NCBI GenBank assembly: GCA_019114645.1 | Contig: DXFC01000017.1 | Location: 1 to 7,179, forward strand | From: Candidatus Halomonas stercoripullorum | Lineage (GTDB): Bacteria; Pseudomonadota; Gammaproteobacteria; Pseudomonadales; Halomonadaceae | DNA length: 7,179 nucleotides | Reading direction: 5' to 3' | Shown: positions 5,248-7,179 of the stretch, piece by piece | How positions within the stretch are numbered: position 1 is the stretch's first letter | Layout of the letters: each line of letters starts with the position of its first letter | The notes under the pieces: generated by a model | Told to the model about the DNA's origin: nothing | The model's database searches: none | What the model saw: only the letters and a program-made list of their open reading frames with translations | Position numbers and translations under genes: made by a program

Positions 5248-7179
5248 ATTTTGCCAACTTCTTCATCAAACGGCCGATCTTTGCCACGGTTCTGGCGATC
5301 ATCCTGACGTTGATGGGGGTGGTGAGCATGCGGGTGCTGCCTATCGAGCAGTATCCCAGCGTGGTACCGCCTACTGTTGCGGTAACCGCCCAGTTCCCCG
5401 GTGCGGATGCCGAAACGGTAGCGCAAACGGTGGCCGCACCGCTGGCCGAGGCGATCAACGGCGTCGAGAACATGCTCTACATGACCTCGACCAGTGCCGA
5501 TAACGGCATCATGAGCCTTAGCGTGGCCTTCGATATCGGCACGGATGGCGATATCAACACCATCAACGTCAACAACCGGGTGCAAGGGGCGCTTTCCCAG
5601 CTGCCTGAGCAGGTGCAGTCCCAGGGTGTGACGGTAGAGCTACGCTCCGACTCCATCCTCATGCTGGTGTCGCTGATCTCCCCCCAGGGCGACTACGACA
5701 ACGTCTACATGCAGAACTACGCTACGCTCAACATTCTTGATGAGCTGCGCCAACTGGATGGGGTGGGCGAGGCCGAGGTGCTGGGCGGGGGCGAGTTTGC
5801 CATGCGGATCTGGATGGATCCGGACAAGCTGGCCCAATATGACCTGACGCCGACTGAAATAGCCCGGGCGATTCGTGCGCAGAGTACCGAAGTGCCGGCG
5901 GGGACCCTGGCCGGGACGCCCCAGAGTGAGCCGCGGGCCTTTACCTATACGATTACCGCGGGCGGGCGGCTTAATAGCGCCGATGATTTCCGCAACATCT
6001 TTCTGCGTACCAATCCGGACGGTTCTTCCCTCTACCTGGCCGATGTCGCCCGCATTGAGCTGGGCGCTTCCTTCTATGGTGTTAATGCCGAACTTAACGG
6101 CGGCACCATGACGCCGATCATCATCAACCAGCAGCCCGGGGCCAACGCCTTGGTTACCGCCCAGGCGGTGCATGAGACCATGGTGGAGTTGGAGCAGCGC
6201 TTCCCGCCGGGGCTGGAGTACGTGGTGCCCTATGACACCACGACCTTTATCGGTGCCTCTGTGGACACCGTAACGACGGTGTTTGTGGAAGCGTTTTTGA
6301 TCGTTGTCGTGATCTTGTTCATCTTTTTGCAGAACTGGCGCTTTACGGTTATTGCGATGTCGGTGGTGCCGGTATCGGTGCTGGCCACCTTTGGCGGCTT
6401 CTACCTGTTCGACTTCTCGATTAACTTATTGACACTGTTCGCCCTGGTGCTGTCGATCGGGATCGTGGTCGACGATGCCATCCTGGTGGTGGAAAACGTT
6501 GAGCGGGTCCTCAGTGATGACGACGAAATCACGGTAACGCAAGCGACCATTCGCGCCATGAAAGAAGTGGGTGGGCCGATCATCGCCACCTCGTTGATCA
6601 TGGCGGCGGTGTTCGTGCCGGTGGCTTTCCTGGGCGGCTTCACGGGGCAGATATATCAGCAGTTCGCGTTAACAGTGGCTATCTCGGTCGCTTTCTCGGC
6701 ACTGATGGCATTGACCTTTACGCCCGCTCTTTCCGCCATTTTCATCAAGCACAAAGGCCAAAACGTGAGCGAGTCGGGCCTGAGGCGGGCAATCAACACA
6801 CCGCTACGTCTCTTCGACAGCCTGTTTGCCGGTTTTACCGCTATTTATATGTGGGTGGTCAGGGCACTGGTGCGCTTCTGGGGCTTGGCTTTGCTACTGA
6901 CCGCGCTGGTATCGGCCGGTTCCTGGTGGCTTTATACGAGCTCGCCTTCAACCCTGGTACCGGAAACCGACCAGGGGGTGGTGCTGGCAGCCGTTCAGCT
7001 GCCTGATTCCGCCTCTCTGGCGCGCACCGAGCAATATATGGCGGAACTCAGCGAGCAGATCGAAGAGATTCCCGGGGTGATGTATGTCTCGGCAGTGGCG
7101 GGTTACGACATCCTTTCTGGTGCAGTGAACACCGCCCGCGGCATCATGTTTATCAATATGGCGCCTTGGGATGAGCGTG
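5244..7179 (+). CDS. RND efflux permease, HAE1 family (AcrB/MexB-like), 3' truncated
   Basis: This is the proton-driven inner-membrane pump subunit. The frame runs open from the ATG at 5244 to the window end, giving 645 codons of an expected 1030-1060. The N-terminus MNFANFFIKRPIFATVLAII leads into TM1 (about 10-30). The porter region contains QYPSVVPPTV, FPGADAETV, the ING block near 71-73, GVGEAEVLGGGEFAMRIWMDP and PGANAL. TM2-TM6 lie at about 343-500. TM4 carries the proton-relay pair D410-D411 in GIVVDDAILVVENVERV (AcrB D407-D408). FLGGFTGQIYQQFALT and TFTPALSA follow as in AcrB, and TM7 is near 546-565. The relay Lys and Arg partners lie beyond the window. The second porter half begins TLVPETDQG. 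The switch-loop region (about 619-632) lacks the Phe pair of AcrB. The gene is translationally coupled to the adaptor gene. Confidence 0.96.
   Translation, partial: MNFANFFIKRPIFATVLAIILTLMGVVSMRVLPIEQYPSVVPPTVAVTAQFPGADAETVAQTVAAPLAEAINGVENMLYMTSTSADNGIMSLSVAFDIGTDGDINTINVNNRVQGALSQLPEQVQSQGVTVELRSDSILMLVSLISPQGDYDNVYMQNYATLNILDELRQLDGVGEAEVLGGGEFAMRIWMDPDKLAQYDLTPTEIARAIRAQSTEVPAGTLAGTPQSEPRAFTYTITAGGRLNSADDFRNIFLRTNPDGSSLYLADVARIELGASFYGVNAELNGGTMTPIIINQQPGANALVTAQAVHETMVELEQRFPPGLEYVVPYDTTTFIGASVDTVTTVFVEAFLIVVVILFIFLQNWRFTVIAMSVVPVSVLATFGGFYLFDFSINLLTLFALVLSIGIVVDDAILVVENVERVLSDDDEITVTQATIRAMKEVGGPIIATSLIMAAVFVPVAFLGGFTGQIYQQFALTVAISVAFSALMALTFTPALSAIFIKHKGQNVSESGLRRAINTPLRLFDSLFAGFTAIYMWVVRALVRFWGLALLLTALVSAGSWWLYTSSPSTLVPETDQGVVLAAVQLPDSASLARTEQYMAELSEQIEEIPGVMYVSAVAGYDILSGAVNTARGIMFINMAPWDER

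Noticed and set aside
5640..6173. 177-codon open frame antisense to the permease
   Set aside because: The opposite strand is an unbroken, strongly family-matching RND permease. The antisense frame is a high-GC shadow with no recognisable domain.

Overview
The window reads as a stretch of chromosome from a GC-rich (roughly 60% by eye) gammaproteobacterium. The gene types and the acidic, Glu/Ala-rich protein ends would suit a Halomonas-like or Pseudomonas-like organism. That placement is inference from protein style, not from a marker gene. I see no rRNA, tRNA, CRISPR array, insertion sequence or phage gene. Coding density is high and only the gap at 3804-3957 is a sizeable regulatory region.

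Layout. (1) Bases 2-511, + strand: the 3' part of a YkuD-type L,D-transpeptidase gene, cut by the window start. (2) Bases 3395-539, - strand: a tightly packed three-gene unit, a CoA-pyrophosphatase-type NUDIX hydrolase, a soluble PAS-PAS histidine kinase and a FixJ-type response regulator. Each junction is a 4-base stop/start overlap. This unit converges on the L,D-transpeptidase gene, with only 27 bases between the two stop codons. (3) Bases 3803-3492, - strand: a small stand-alone Nif3/YqfO-insert-like protein, upstream of the NUDIX gene and separated from it by 96 bases. (4) Bases 3958 to the window end, + strand: a tripartite RND efflux operon, with a lipoprotein periplasmic adaptor followed by an AcrB/MexB-type inner-membrane permease with ATGA overlap. 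The permease runs off the window after 645 codons.

How the parts work together. The adaptor and permease form the inner part of a proton-driven drug/solvent efflux pump; an outer-membrane channel gene, if linked, lies beyond the window. A perfect 16-bp palindrome (3911-3926) sits between a plausible -35 and -10 of this operon. It looks like an operator for a TetR-family (AcrR/TtgR-like) repressor, yet no such repressor gene is adjacent. The kinase and regulator form a cytosolic two-component pair of the FixL/FixJ type whose signal and targets cannot be read from this window; the NUDIX gene is translationally coupled to the kinase.

Most of the window is ordinary housekeeping and accessory content. 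I do not see convincing evidence of an undescribed system. The items most worth a second look are the orphan efflux operator, a second inverted repeat beside it, the NUDIX-kinase coupling, the adaptor's acidic tail and the non-AcrB-like switch loop of the permease.
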